Below are positions 7,719-16,480 of a stretch of 64,000 bases of DNA, in pieces (positions within the stretch are counted from its first letter, which is position 1; the number at the start of each line of letters is the position of its first letter). Location: NCBI GenBank assembly GCA_944324395.1, contig CALUWC010000002.1, positions 62,001 to 126,000 on the forward strand, read 5' to 3'. A program made the position numbers and the translations under genes. The stretch comes from Candidatus Gastranaerophilales bacterium. GTDB lineage: Bacteria > Cyanobacteriota > Vampirovibrionia > Gastranaerophilales > Gastranaerophilaceae. Under the pieces are notes generated by a model. The model did not search any database. It had not been told where the DNA came from and saw only the letters and a program-made list of their open reading frames with translations.

Positions 7719-8633
7719 TTATAATTTGCTCTCGTTTTTCTCTTCTTTTATTTCTACATAGTTATTTTTAGGAATAACATTTACCCTTTTCATAACACAG
7801 GCTAACCCTGCCATATAAATTCTGAAATTATTTTTGTCAAGCAATTTAACTCTGGATATAGCCAGAGAAGCTACAGTATATTCATTAAGATTTTGAGTAT
7901 TTGCTTTAATGAGTCTTTCCAGAGTTTGGGACTGAGGTAAGGCACGTAATTCATTTTTCGGAGTTGAAGACGGATATGTCATAACATCATGATCTATTGA
8001 CCCCAAAATGAAAGTACTTGGATCTGCATCAACCTTCAAAGTAGTTGTATAGGTTTCGCCCGCACTTACTTGTGCCGGAGCCTGCAGTTCAATATTCATA
8101 AATCTTGCATCTCCATATAACAAAGATGATTCATCTGCAATTGCAGTTTCTCCGGAAATATACCATTTATCATTTATTTTTGTCAGATGATATATACCCT
8201 GGGAGTTTGAATGAATTTCTCCTGCCACAGGCATAAAATCTAAAGTATCCATGATAGTTCCGGTTGCAGTTTCTTCAACCTGAACTCTGGCATAGTTTCC
8301 ATTTATATCAACTGAAACAATGTCAGTTGTATATGTTAAATCCTCACAGGATTCCCAGGTGGATTCTATACTTTTGAAATAAACTTCTTTATTAAATCCG
8401 TCACTATTCATATAACTGTCCAAATACAACGGACTAAGTTTTTTCAAATCATGAGCATTTGCGTATTGATTATGTATTTTAAACAGTTCTTCAATTTGCT
8501 TGACATTTTGTTTAAATTCACGTTTCTGCTCTGCTCTGTATGAACGATCCGAAATTAAAGAAGCTTCTGCCTGATTGGATACAGCCGGAATAATCATTAA
8601 TGCGATTAGTAATAAAAGTATAATTTTCCTCAT
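7719..8633 (-). CDS. Secreted protein with an NTF2/SnoaL-like N-terminal half
   Basis: A 304-residue protein with a Sec signal peptide (hydrophobic to about residue 18, cleavage near EAS at 23-25). Residues about 40-165 have the pattern of an NTF2/SnoaL-like domain: a helix pair with HNQYANAHDLKKLSPLYLDSY, then strands ending in KINDKWYISGE. The second half, with QAPAQVSAGETYTTTLKV, looks like a beta-sandwich. No lipobox is seen although lspA is next. There is no Shine-Dalgarno, but a TATACT box stands 7 bases before the ATG, so the transcript may be leaderless. It heads the operon with lspA-rluD. Function unknown. Confidence 0.75.
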   Translation of the reverse strand: MRKIILLLLIALMIIPAVSNQAEASLISDRSYRAEQKREFKQNVKQIEELFKIHNQYANAHDLKKLSPLYLDSYMNSDGFNKEVYFKSIESTWESCEDLTYTTDIVSVDINGNYARVQVEETATGTIMDTLDFMPVAGEIHSNSQGIYHLTKINDKWYISGETAIADESSLLYGDARFMNIELQAPAQVSAGETYTTTLKVDADPSTFILGSIDHDVMTYPSSTPKNELRALPQSQTLERLIKANTQNLNEYTVASLAISRVKLLDKNNFRIYMAGLACVMKRVNVIPKNNYVEIKEEKNESKL

Positions 8634-8782
8634 AATTATTAGTATAGTGGAAAATTATTAAATTTTAATAGTATAAACAATGTAAATTTATTAAATTTAG
8701 TAACATATCTTAAAACTAGGTAAATTTTGCCTTAAAAATGGGTTTAATAAAAGAATAGAACATTTGAGGATAATAACAACTT

Positions 8783-8962
8783 ATGGATATTGCATTACAT
8801 CAAGGAATAGCTTTAGATTTGGCAGATAAAATCAAAAATATCACCAAGGCGTGTAAAATTTCAAAACTAGAGGAAATCCTTTCCGGCTGCCTTGAAAATT
8901 TACCCGATGAAAGTCCGCTGAATTTAATAGGAGAATTAAATAAAAATGACATTATGCACTAG
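8783..8962 (+). CDS. Possible 59-residue small protein
   Basis: An open frame beginning MDIALHQGIALDLADKIKNI and ending in TAG at 8960-8962. GAGGA lies upstream but 13-14 bases from the ATG, longer than ideal. The composition is ordinary for a small helical cytoplasmic protein (LEEILSGCLENLPDE), and it occupies an otherwise empty interval between divergent genes. I do not recognise it; coding status is moderately likely. Confidence 0.4.
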   Translation: MDIALHQGIALDLADKIKNITKACKISKLEEILSGCLENLPDESPLNLIGELNKNDIMH

Positions 8963-9045
8963 ACTAGTGTAAATTATTGTTTAACAAATGTCAGCATATA
9001 AATTTTTCGTGCTATTATTATACTGTTATAGTAAAGGAAGTAAAC

Positions 9046-10050
9046 ATGAGTTTAACAGTATATTTAGGGATAGACGTAGGATCAGTAACAACAAAATTAG
9101 CACTGGTTGATGAAACCGGTAAATATGTTGACAGTGTAATGTTAAAAACAGCAGGAAAACCTGTTGTAGCCGTTCAGACCGGATTAAATCAATTATATTC
9201 AAAAAGAATCACCGAATATGATGTAAAAGGTGTTGGAACTACCGGTTCAGGAAGAGCATTGGCAGGTTCTCTGGTTGGTGCGGACATCGTAAAAAATGAA
9301 ATTACAGCCCATGCTGTCGCTGCCAGTACTAATGTTCCGGGGGTTCAGACAATTTTGGAAATCGGCGGACAGGATAGTAAAATAATTATATTGCGTGACG
9401 GTATAGTTACCGATTTTGCGATGAATACGGTTTGTGCTGCAGGAACCGGAAGCTTTCTTGATCATCAGGCTCAAAGATTAAATGTTCCTATTGAAGAATT
9501 TGGAGAAACTGCTCTTCGTTCAACAAATCCTGCCCGTATTGCAGGAAGATGCGGTGTATTTGCAGAAAGTGACCTTATTCATAAACAACAGTTAGGCTAT
9601 CCGGTTGAAGATTTGTTATATGGACTTTGCCAGGCTCTGGTAAGGAATTATCTGAGTAATTTGGCTCTTGGTAAAGAACTACTTCCCGTAGTATCTTTTC
9701 AGGGTGGTGTAGCTACAAATACAGGCATGGTTAAAGCTTTTGAAGAAGCTTTGAATACAAAAATTGTAGTACCGGAAAATCATCAGACTATGGGTGCAAT
9801 AGGGGCAGCTTTGCTTGCTATGGAAAATCATCAATATACTGAAGTTCCTACTAAATTTAAAGGCTGGAATGTTGCAGACATGCATTTTTCATCAATTACC
9901 TGCACATGCACCGGCTGTTCAAACAATTGCGAAGTCATTACAATTGTTGAAGGTGTTAATGAAGTTCAGCATGTTGAAAAAATCAAAGATGTCAAAGGTA
10001 ATATTATCGCTCGCTGGGGCGGAACTTGCGGTCGTTGGGATATAAGCTAA
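9046..10050 (+). CDS. BadF/HgdC-type acyl-CoA dehydratase activase
   Basis: ATPase of the BadF/BadG/BcrA/BcrD family; such activases carry a 4Fe-4S cluster at a dimer interface and inject an electron into 2-hydroxyacyl-CoA dehydratases or benzoyl-CoA reductases. From ATG 9046 (GGAAG ribosome site 5 bases upstream) it has 334 residues. Motifs are LGIDVGSVTTKLALVD (phosphate 1), EIGGQDSKI, NTVCAAGTGSFLD with the first cluster cysteine, AGRCGVFAESD with the second, and QGGVATNTGMVKAFEE. A C-terminal cysteine-rich piece (CTCTGCSNNCEV, then GGTCGRWD) resembles the region that joins activase and dehydratase-like parts in longer fused proteins. No dehydratase subunit lies nearby, so the partner is unknown. 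Confidence 0.88.
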   Translation: MSLTVYLGIDVGSVTTKLALVDETGKYVDSVMLKTAGKPVVAVQTGLNQLYSKRITEYDVKGVGTTGSGRALAGSLVGADIVKNEITAHAVAASTNVPGVQTILEIGGQDSKIIILRDGIVTDFAMNTVCAAGTGSFLDHQAQRLNVPIEEFGETALRSTNPARIAGRCGVFAESDLIHKQQLGYPVEDLLYGLCQALVRNYLSNLALGKELLPVVSFQGGVATNTGMVKAFEEALNTKIVVPENHQTMGAIGAALLAMENHQYTEVPTKFKGWNVADMHFSSITCTCTGCSNNCEVITIVEGVNEVQHVEKIKDVKGNIIARWGGTCGRWDIS

Positions 10051-10060
10051 GGAATTATTT

Positions 10061-10732
10061 ATGCAAAATTTTGGACAGAATACTCAAAGAACTTCTATAT
10101 TAAAAGAACTGTCCAACGGAAACGTTGAGCTTGGAGAAGCGTTTGCGTACATAATAAACGATATGGTTGTACAAAGCGGAATAACTAATCCGCAGGCTGA
10201 AACCTTTGATGTGGTGCCTGATTCCTGGCGGGAACTTGCAAATAAACCGGATAAAACGCCTGAAGATATAAAAAATCTTGATGATTCATTTAAAGAAGAA
10301 GTGAAATTTCTTGCCGAATCTTATTTGCTGTATATAGCACGTGAAACTAAAAATCTGACAGGCAAAATTGATTACGCTCAGTACGAAGCATATTTGTTAA
10401 AATATCGTTTCGGACGCTACGATATTATGAATAAACCTGAATATTTAAATAAAGTTAAACTTCAAATAAGGAATGCTTTTAACAAAATAGCAGCTCATGG
10501 AGAGGCTTCCGGAGATAATTTGATTGATAAAAATGATATGGCAGCTTATCTCTATGCTCTATCAACAAAGTCCCGCAGAGATGATAATAATAATTTTTTG
10601 GGCTTTGAAATCAATGGTCTTATCAAACCGGAAGATTATGCCGTTAACGAAAAATTTTTATTTGAACCTGATGATAATTTGTTTTCCGTAAAACTTCGTA
10701 TTGCTTATAAAGTTTTGAATAATTTATTGTAG
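10061..10732 (+). CDS. Hypothetical protein with EF-hand-like segments
   Basis: A 223-residue cytoplasmic-looking protein, 10 bases after the activase gene and 9 before the next, so probably one operon. Two stretches resemble calcium-binding EF-hand loops and their following helix, LTGKIDYAQYEAYLLKY and DNNNFLGFEINGLIKPEDY, and a third, GDNLIDKNDMAAYLYAL, is similar. None is a perfect 12-residue loop. There is no signal peptide. I do not recognise the family. Confidence 0.65.
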   Translation: MQNFGQNTQRTSILKELSNGNVELGEAFAYIINDMVVQSGITNPQAETFDVVPDSWRELANKPDKTPEDIKNLDDSFKEEVKFLAESYLLYIARETKNLTGKIDYAQYEAYLLKYRFGRYDIMNKPEYLNKVKLQIRNAFNKIAAHGEASGDNLIDKNDMAAYLYALSTKSRRDDNNNFLGFEINGLIKPEDYAVNEKFLFEPDDNLFSVKLRIAYKVLNNLL

Positions 10733-10741
10733 GAGTTTATT

Positions 10742-11428
10742 ATGAAAAAGATTTTAACGTTATTATTTGCATTATGTATAATATTTCCGTCATTAAAAGC
10801 TTTTGCTGTCGAAGATATTGTAAGCCTGGATGAAGTTAAACAAGAAGAAGTTTCAGCAGAACAAAAAGAAACAGAAGTTCCTGCTAATACGTTACAGGCT
10901 GCTGTTACTTTTGACTGGCTTGATATATCTCAAGCACAAAGAGATGAAAATATTGAACATTATAAAAATCTGTTGTTTGAAGATAATCCAAGCCGGATAT
11001 ATTTTACAAAAGATGAATTTAAAAAAGAATTTGCAAAATATTTTAAGGATAAAGAATTTAAATATCATTATATGCTGGTTAATAACGGGGTTACAGAAGA
11101 TGAAGATGCTAAATATTGTGCTTTTTTCTACAAAAGAAATACTCTTGTAATGTATGCAATTCAATACAAAAATAATCCTAAAAGAGCATTTTATTATACG
11201 GCATTCGGCGGACTGAGATATACAGATATTATGTCTGATGAATATCCTAATTTTCCTTATACTTCAATGCAGTATGATAAAAAAGGCAGGTTAAAAAGTG
11301 CAATATACTTTGTATCAAAAGATTTGCAATATATGTACGGACCGGAAAAAGAATTTCAAGGTTTGTGGTATAAAGAAAAAATGTATGACAGAAACGGCAA
11401 ACAAACTTTGACCCGTACAAACTGGTGA
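10742..11428 (+). CDS. Secreted hypothetical protein
   Basis: A 228-residue protein with a Sec signal peptide (MKKILTLLFALCIIFPS, cleavage near AFA at 20-22). A Glu/Gln-rich linker of about 30 residues is followed by a Tyr-rich domain with paired strands such as YTSMQYDKKGRLKSAIYF and GLWYKEKMYDRNGKQT, reminiscent of the short repeated strands of MORN/YwqK-like proteins, though the match is too weak to name. An AGGAG ribosome site precedes the ATG. Probably exported by Sec; function unknown. Confidence 0.7.
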   Translation: MKKILTLLFALCIIFPSLKAFAVEDIVSLDEVKQEEVSAEQKETEVPANTLQAAVTFDWLDISQAQRDENIEHYKNLLFEDNPSRIYFTKDEFKKEFAKYFKDKEFKYHYMLVNNGVTEDEDAKYCAFFYKRNTLVMYAIQYKNNPKRAFYYTAFGGLRYTDIMSDEYPNFPYTSMQYDKKGRLKSAIYFVSKDLQYMYGPEKEFQGLWYKEKMYDRNGKQTLTRTNW

Positions 11429-11461
11429 GTTTAGATTTAATTTATAAAACTATTATTCTAT

Positions 11462-11500
11462 ATTATGGCGGGGCAAGCATTTCGCTTACCCCGCCATAAT
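11462..11500. terminator. Bidirectional hairpin between convergent genes
   Basis: A 17-nucleotide arm ATTATGGCGGGGCAAGC pairs with GCTTACCCCGCCATAAT across a 5-base loop with one mismatch. It lies between the plus-strand secreted gene and minus-strand lpxA. The T-run is poor on both sides, so termination is likely rather than certain. Confidence 0.65.
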
Positions 11501-11522
11501 AATTACTTTAGTTTTAATATTT

Positions 11523-12329
11523 TTATTCATCTGCAAGACATTCATGTCCTGTTTTGTGCGATTTCAAAAGTACACCTCTTTTTGAAGTATGAATGAAATC
11601 TATCATTTTTTCAATATACTCATTCATAGGAATTTCAGCTTTAATTTTTTCGATTGCTTGAGAGGTATTGTACTCTTCAGAAATCAAAAGTTTAAACGCT
11701 TCATTGGTTGCTGTTCTAACTTCAAGCGGAACTCCTCTTCTTTTCATCGCAATAACATTAATGCCACGTGGAACCGGAGGTCTGCCTTCTCCTTTTGAAT
11801 ATGGCAGAATATCCTGACGAGAAGCTGAAAAACCGCTAATAATTGCCATATCACCAATTCTTATATTTTGATGGAATACACTCATTCCTCCAACAAATGC
11901 CCCGAATCCGACATGAACATGTCCGCCTAATGTTACAAGGTTTGCCAGAATAACTTGATCCGCTAAAACACAGTTATGTGCAACATGTGAACCTACCATA
12001 AGCAAACATTTGTTTCCTATTCTTGTTGTATAATCTCCGCATGCTGCACCTCTATGCACTGTTACATTTTCTTTTATAATAGTTTCATCACCGATTACAA
12101 CTTTTGTAGGTTCGCCTTTGTAGCCTAAATCTTGAGGTTCTGAACCAATTGTAGCAAACGGAGAAATTGTACAATTTTTACCAATTTCAGCATATTCTAT
12201 ATGGGCATTAGAAATTACTCTTGTACCGCTTCCTATTTTTACATTTTCACCAATTACAACATATGGTCCTATAATTGCATCATCTGCAATTTGTGCTGAC
12301 GGGTGAATTATTGCTGTTTTATCTATCAT
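11523..12329 (-). CDS. lpxA: UDP-N-acetylglucosamine acyltransferase LpxA
   Basis: Catalyses the first step of lipid A synthesis, transfer of a 3-hydroxyacyl chain from acyl carrier protein to UDP-GlcNAc, in the cytoplasm. The 268-residue protein starts with left-handed beta-helix hexapeptide repeats (IHPSAQIADDAIIGPYVVIG) and carries the catalytic-type histidine in MVGSHVAHNC near residue 125 and the ISGFSASRQDILPYSKGEG block near 175-190. Length and C-terminal helical domain are normal. It implies an outer membrane with lipid A. No other lpx gene is in the window. Confidence 0.95.
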   Translation of the reverse strand: MIDKTAIIHPSAQIADDAIIGPYVVIGENVKIGSGTRVISNAHIEYAEIGKNCTISPFATIGSEPQDLGYKGEPTKVVIGDETIIKENVTVHRGAACGDYTTRIGNKCLLMVGSHVAHNCVLADQVILANLVTLGGHVHVGFGAFVGGMSVFHQNIRIGDMAIISGFSASRQDILPYSKGEGRPPVPRGINVIAMKRRGVPLEVRTATNEAFKLLISEEYNTSQAIEKIKAEIPMNEYIEKMIDFIHTSKRGVLLKSHKTGHECLADE

Positions 12330-12417
12330 TTTTAACCCTCTTTCTTACTGTCCGTTATGTCAATTATAGTACAAATCAAGCTTTTTGAGTATTCCTTTAT
12401 ATTATTTTAATATAGAA

Positions 12418-14097
12418 TTAAAAATTTGATGCATCAGGAGACAGCAACAGCGGTTGATCTTGTTTCCAGTTCTTATCAAGTTTTTCATAAGATAAATTCA
12501 ACAATTCATTGAGTTTTTTAATTAGTTTATTTTCATGCTGGTCCATTAATCTTGTAAGAGTTGTTGTATATATTCTTTGAATTTCGTGAGCATCATATAC
12601 TCTAACAGTCGGATATCCGCCAATCATTCTTGAAAAATCAAATAACGAATATTTTAAATAATCTCTAATATCTCTTGCAAGATACTTTGTATCTTTAGAT
12701 ACATCAGCATTTTCAAGAGCTTTAAGTTCATGTCCGAATTTAATAAGACTTAACTGGTATGTGTTTGCCATTTTTTGACTTTCATCTCCGGAGCATGAGT
12801 CGATAAATTTAGGTGTATATTTGCTGGCTGATGATTCTTGCGGAAGATTCCTTTCCGGTTTGTGAGGATAGTATGTTAAATCTTCAAAGGAAATATCCGA
12901 GGTATCTATTCCTTCTTTTCTTGCCCAGTTAAAAAATTTACGTTTAAACAGTTTAGGAGTTATATCGACAATATAGAACATATCTTGTTCTTCTTTGACT
13001 TTTTTCCATGCGTATTCCATATTTTTTGAAAAAGCTTTTCTTGCCCATTCATTTTCAGCCCAGAATTTTTTCATTGCTGCTGATTTTTCTTTATTAAGAT
13101 CCGTAGGGTACTCAAAATCATCTATTGTAAGATTTTTGAAACCTTTCCCTTTCATATATTTTGACAAAGCCTGTTTTATTCTGTCAGCACCAAAAACATT
13201 CCAGGCTTTTATCATAACCCTGTGCAGAATCTGCCTTTGTTCAGGGTTATCCTGATAAAATTGTTTTTGTCGTTCAGACATTGCAAATATCTTCTCAGGA
13301 TATTGCTGATAATATTTCAACAAACCTTCCGATATATGCTTTTTATGCTCCGCAGAAAGAGGTCCCCTTTTTATATACACAGGTTCCCCGTCTGCTTTTT
13401 GAGCTTTAATATCCATTGACTCCATTCTCTTTTGAGCCATTTGTTTGGTTAAGCGTTCATTATATTCCGGATCGGAAAATTTTAAAATATGACCATAATG
13501 GCGGTTAACTGTTGGAATATTTAACCTTTCCATAGTATGGTAAAGATCTTTTCCGCCTGCGTAAGCTTTCAAATCATTCAAAGAAAAACCCTCGCCCCAG
13601 TATAGTTTTATTATTTGAAGAGTCAAATCTTCTTCGGGATTAAATACATCTATTTTCCCTTTTTTAACATCGTCGATAAAGCTCCCTTCCTGGTAGTTAA
13701 TATCGTCTGTAGATTTTACATCTTTAAATTCAGGGAATTTTTCTTTTAGTTCTTTCAAATTAAAACAGCTTTTAATATTTTCATATAGCTTTTTATGAAC
13801 TCCGATAAGAGTCTGTTTTTCCTTATTGCCGTTTTCTAAAATCATGCCGGCCCATTCTCTTATATTCGGCGGGTATATATCGGAATATCTTTGAGCAAGC
13901 TTATCCAAATTTTTTATAGTTTGTGCCAAATCTAAACTGTATCCGCCTGTAAATGACAAATATTGTGCTGTTGTCGGCATAGGTAGTTTTTCTTGTACGA
14001 GTTTATTTTCAGGCTGAGATGTATTTTGATTTTCATTGATATCAGATTTGATTGTTCTTATATTTTGAATATTCGGGGTAATTCTATTTATTTTCAT
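12418..14097 (-). CDS. Lineage-type protein with F-T-G-G N-terminal leader and NUMOD3-like segment
   Basis: A 559-residue protein beginning MKINRITPN, with a polar low-complexity stretch to about residue 38 and then AQYLSFTGGYSLDLAQTIKN, a leader style shared with two other proteins of this window. ATG 14097 is chosen over GTG 14103 because AAGGAG lies five bases before it. Around residues 245-275 the segment GPLSAEHKKHISEGLLKYY resembles the NUMOD3 helix motif found near homing endonucleases, and similar K-A-W/M-Y repeats follow. No catalytic nuclease motif is seen. There is no Sec signal peptide or membrane segment. The function is unknown. Confidence 0.75.
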   Translation of the reverse strand: MKINRITPNIQNIRTIKSDINENQNTSQPENKLVQEKLPMPTTAQYLSFTGGYSLDLAQTIKNLDKLAQRYSDIYPPNIREWAGMILENGNKEKQTLIGVHKKLYENIKSCFNLKELKEKFPEFKDVKSTDDINYQEGSFIDDVKKGKIDVFNPEEDLTLQIIKLYWGEGFSLNDLKAYAGGKDLYHTMERLNIPTVNRHYGHILKFSDPEYNERLTKQMAQKRMESMDIKAQKADGEPVYIKRGPLSAEHKKHISEGLLKYYQQYPEKIFAMSERQKQFYQDNPEQRQILHRVMIKAWNVFGADRIKQALSKYMKGKGFKNLTIDDFEYPTDLNKEKSAAMKKFWAENEWARKAFSKNMEYAWKKVKEEQDMFYIVDITPKLFKRKFFNWARKEGIDTSDISFEDLTYYPHKPERNLPQESSASKYTPKFIDSCSGDESQKMANTYQLSLIKFGHELKALENADVSKDTKYLARDIRDYLKYSLFDFSRMIGGYPTVRVYDAHEIQRIYTTTLTRLMDQHENKLIKKLNELLNLSYEKLDKNWKQDQPLLLSPDASNF

Positions 14098-14188
14098 TAT
14101 CACTCCTTGCCATTTTAATTTTGTATATCTTAAAATATGTGAATATAAATATTTGCGTAAAATTTCTCATATTTTAAATAATTTTAAC

Positions 14189-14218
14189 AAAAAACAGCCG
14201 GATAAATAATTATCCGGC
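14189..14218 (-). terminator. Intrinsic terminator of the iron alcohol dehydrogenase gene
   Basis: On the minus strand GCCGGATAA pairs with TTATCCGGC across a short loop and is followed by a run of T, 24 bases beyond the alcohol dehydrogenase stop codon. Confidence 0.85.
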
Positions 14219-14241
14219 CGTAATTTGTAAAATTATTAAAT

Positions 14242-15447
14242 TTAAGCTTTCAAAGAATTCTCATAAATATTTCTTACGACTTCTCTTGAATTTCCGCTTG
14301 GTCCGATATTGATTAAACCGTCTAATGATGGAGTATTGAAAGCTAAGTCTGTTAACTTGTCAACATCTTCAGCTTTGAAACCCATATCTTCCAATTTTTC
14401 AGGAACATCTACTGATTTTAACCATGCATAAACTCCTTCTGAAGCTTTATCTGCTTCTGAAGGATCACCTGTAAGACCCGGAACTATAGGTGCTAAGATA
14501 TCAGCCAGAGTAGCAGCTCTGTCTTTGTAGATTGTTTTAATAACTGCCGGAAGCAGGATTGCAAGTCCCAATCCATGAGCCAGATCAGGCTTAACAGCAC
14601 TTAACGGGTGTTCAAGTGCGTGAGTATAATGTAATAATCCGTTATCAAAACTTACTCCGCCCATCATTGCAGCATAAGCTAAGAAATATCTTGCTTCTAA
14701 ATCTTCAGGATTAGCAATTGCTTTTGGCAAATATTTAGCAACAAGTTCTATAACCTGTTTTGCAAGAGTGATTGAATACGGAGAAGCGACTAAAGATGTT
14801 GCTGCTTCTACAACGTGGTTAACCGCATCAATTGATACATATCTTGTTTGTTTTGGAGATAACTTTGTCATCAATTGAGGGTCGTCAATTGCATACATTG
14901 GATAAATACAATCATAAGCAATTGCGGGCTTGAAATTCTTTTCCAAATTAGTAACAACAGCAAATCTGTTGGTTTCTGTACCTGTACCATGTGTTAAGTT
15001 TATTGAAATAATCGGTGCAGCTTTTTCCGGAGCAAATGTGAAGTCATAAATATCTTCAGCAGTTTTTCCCGGATTTTCTAACAATATTGCAACTGATTTT
15101 CCTGCATCTGTCGGAGAACCTCCGCCTATTGCAACAACTGCTTTGGCTCCAAAATCTTTAGCCAGCTTATAAGCATCATTTACATGGTGAGTTGTCGGGT
15201 TAGGTGTAACCTGATCAAAGTTAACATATCCGATACCGTTTTCTTTTAACGCTTTTTCAACAACATCCCAGGCTCCTGTTGCTTTGTAAGCATTTCTGCC
15301 TGACATTACTATAACTTTATCAACACCTTTTGTTTTGATATCTTTTGCAATATCGTTAATTTTTTGAATTGCACCAACACCAAAATAAACATTTGTTCTT
15401 GTTCTGATTTCTTTTACTTCGTGGATATTAATATCTTTTTCCCACAT
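14242..15447 (-). CDS. Iron-containing alcohol dehydrogenase
   Basis: A 401-residue group III alcohol dehydrogenase that interconverts an alcohol and aldehyde with NAD(P). The nucleotide-binding GGGSPTDAGK stands near residues 108-117. The metal-site region is conserved, with SIDAVNHVVEAATS, HYTHALEHPLSA and AHGLGLAILLP supplying the Asp and His ligands. An AGGAG ribosome site precedes the ATG. It is a single-gene unit with its own terminator. The substrate is unknown; enzymes of this type often serve fermentative alcohol formation, which would fit an anaerobe. Confidence 0.92.
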   Translation of the reverse strand: MWEKDINIHEVKEIRTRTNVYFGVGAIQKINDIAKDIKTKGVDKVIVMSGRNAYKATGAWDVVEKALKENGIGYVNFDQVTPNPTTHHVNDAYKLAKDFGAKAVVAIGGGSPTDAGKSVAILLENPGKTAEDIYDFTFAPEKAAPIISINLTHGTGTETNRFAVVTNLEKNFKPAIAYDCIYPMYAIDDPQLMTKLSPKQTRYVSIDAVNHVVEAATSLVASPYSITLAKQVIELVAKYLPKAIANPEDLEARYFLAYAAMMGGVSFDNGLLHYTHALEHPLSAVKPDLAHGLGLAILLPAVIKTIYKDRAATLADILAPIVPGLTGDPSEADKASEGVYAWLKSVDVPEKLEDMGFKAEDVDKLTDLAFNTPSLDGLINIGPSGNSREVVRNIYENSLKA

Positions 15448-15565
15448 AATAAACTCTCCTTTCTTACTGATATTTGACCAATCTTCACAAAAATTATAGA
15501 TTATACATACCTATTTTTCAAGGTAAATAGCAAAATTATTTTTGTTATGTTTTAATATAATAGCT

Positions 15566-16408
15566 ATGAAAATTTTACCCATAAATACTGTAGGATATAA
15601 TTATAATAAAAATTTAAACTTTAAAAGCTCTATCCCCGTAAATCAAAATTCTTACGACAGTTTTGATAATGGTGAAAATGACAATAATTCGAATCAAAGA
15701 AAGCCTTTACCTGAGTGGGCAAGAAAGGCGATGATTTTTACTGTTGTATTCTTTGCATTTAAAAACGACCCTACAGTACAAAATCTTTTATATTCTAATG
15801 AACCTTCGGAAGATGAAAAGACAAGAAATGAGTTTTTTGAAGATGTTCAAAAAATGAGGAAAGAAGAGGGAAAAAGTTCTTCTTTTTATCACTTGAACCG
15901 ATTATACGATATTGAGCAGCCTGAAATAAAAACTCTTGGGGATAATAGATATTCTCTGGAATTTAATCTTGATAATCAAAAAATTCAATTAGAGATGAAA
16001 TTAAATGAAAAAAATAAAGATACAATATCAGGACGTATCAAAACCGGAGAAAATCAAAAGTTTGTAAATTACAAAGCTATATTCTCTCCCGACAGTATAG
16101 AAGAATTTAAAATACTATTAAATGACGGCGAAGAAAAATTTCTGATAGGCAGAGATACTAACGGAGAACTTTATAAAATAGAAAACCATAAAAAAGAAAT
16201 TTTGAATAATGAGAATGTAGAAAAATATGAACAATATTTAGAAAATCTGGAAACTTATGATGATTTGAGATTTTTTACAAATGAAAATTCTCTCTGGCGT
16301 AAATTAAATTATATTCTGCTAATATTTATTTTATATAATGAATATCAACACGATAAAAACAGAAGAAAACAGAAGAATAACACCGACGATAATCCATCTC
16401 AAGATTAA
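15566..16408 (+). CDS. Lineage-type membrane protein with F-K-S leader
   Basis: From ATG 15566 a 280-residue protein beginning MKILPINTVGYNYNKNLNFKSS, the same leader style as the proteins at 12418 and 23266. A hydrophobic helix near residues 48-66 (MIFTVVFFAF) and another near the C-terminus (YILLIFILY) suggest two membrane spans around a soluble, charged middle part with beta-strand character. A TATAAT box lies only four bases upstream of the ATG and no Shine-Dalgarno is seen, so the start may be leaderless. I do not recognise the family. Confidence 0.7.
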   Translation: MKILPINTVGYNYNKNLNFKSSIPVNQNSYDSFDNGENDNNSNQRKPLPEWARKAMIFTVVFFAFKNDPTVQNLLYSNEPSEDEKTRNEFFEDVQKMRKEEGKSSSFYHLNRLYDIEQPEIKTLGDNRYSLEFNLDNQKIQLEMKLNEKNKDTISGRIKTGENQKFVNYKAIFSPDSIEEFKILLNDGEEKFLIGRDTNGELYKIENHKKEILNNENVEKYEQYLENLETYDDLRFFTNENSLWRKLNYILLIFILYNEYQHDKNRRKQKNNTDDNPSQD

Positions 16409-16480
16409 AAAAAGTTACAAAAATCCGCTACATATATATTAGCCGTTATGTTTATTTTATAATCGGATTAAGAGGTTAGA

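Noticed and set aside
12418-14097. Homing-endonuclease call for the NUMOD3-like protein
   Set aside because: Only the accessory helix-type motif is seen; no GIY-YIG, HNH or LAGLIDADG catalytic motif.
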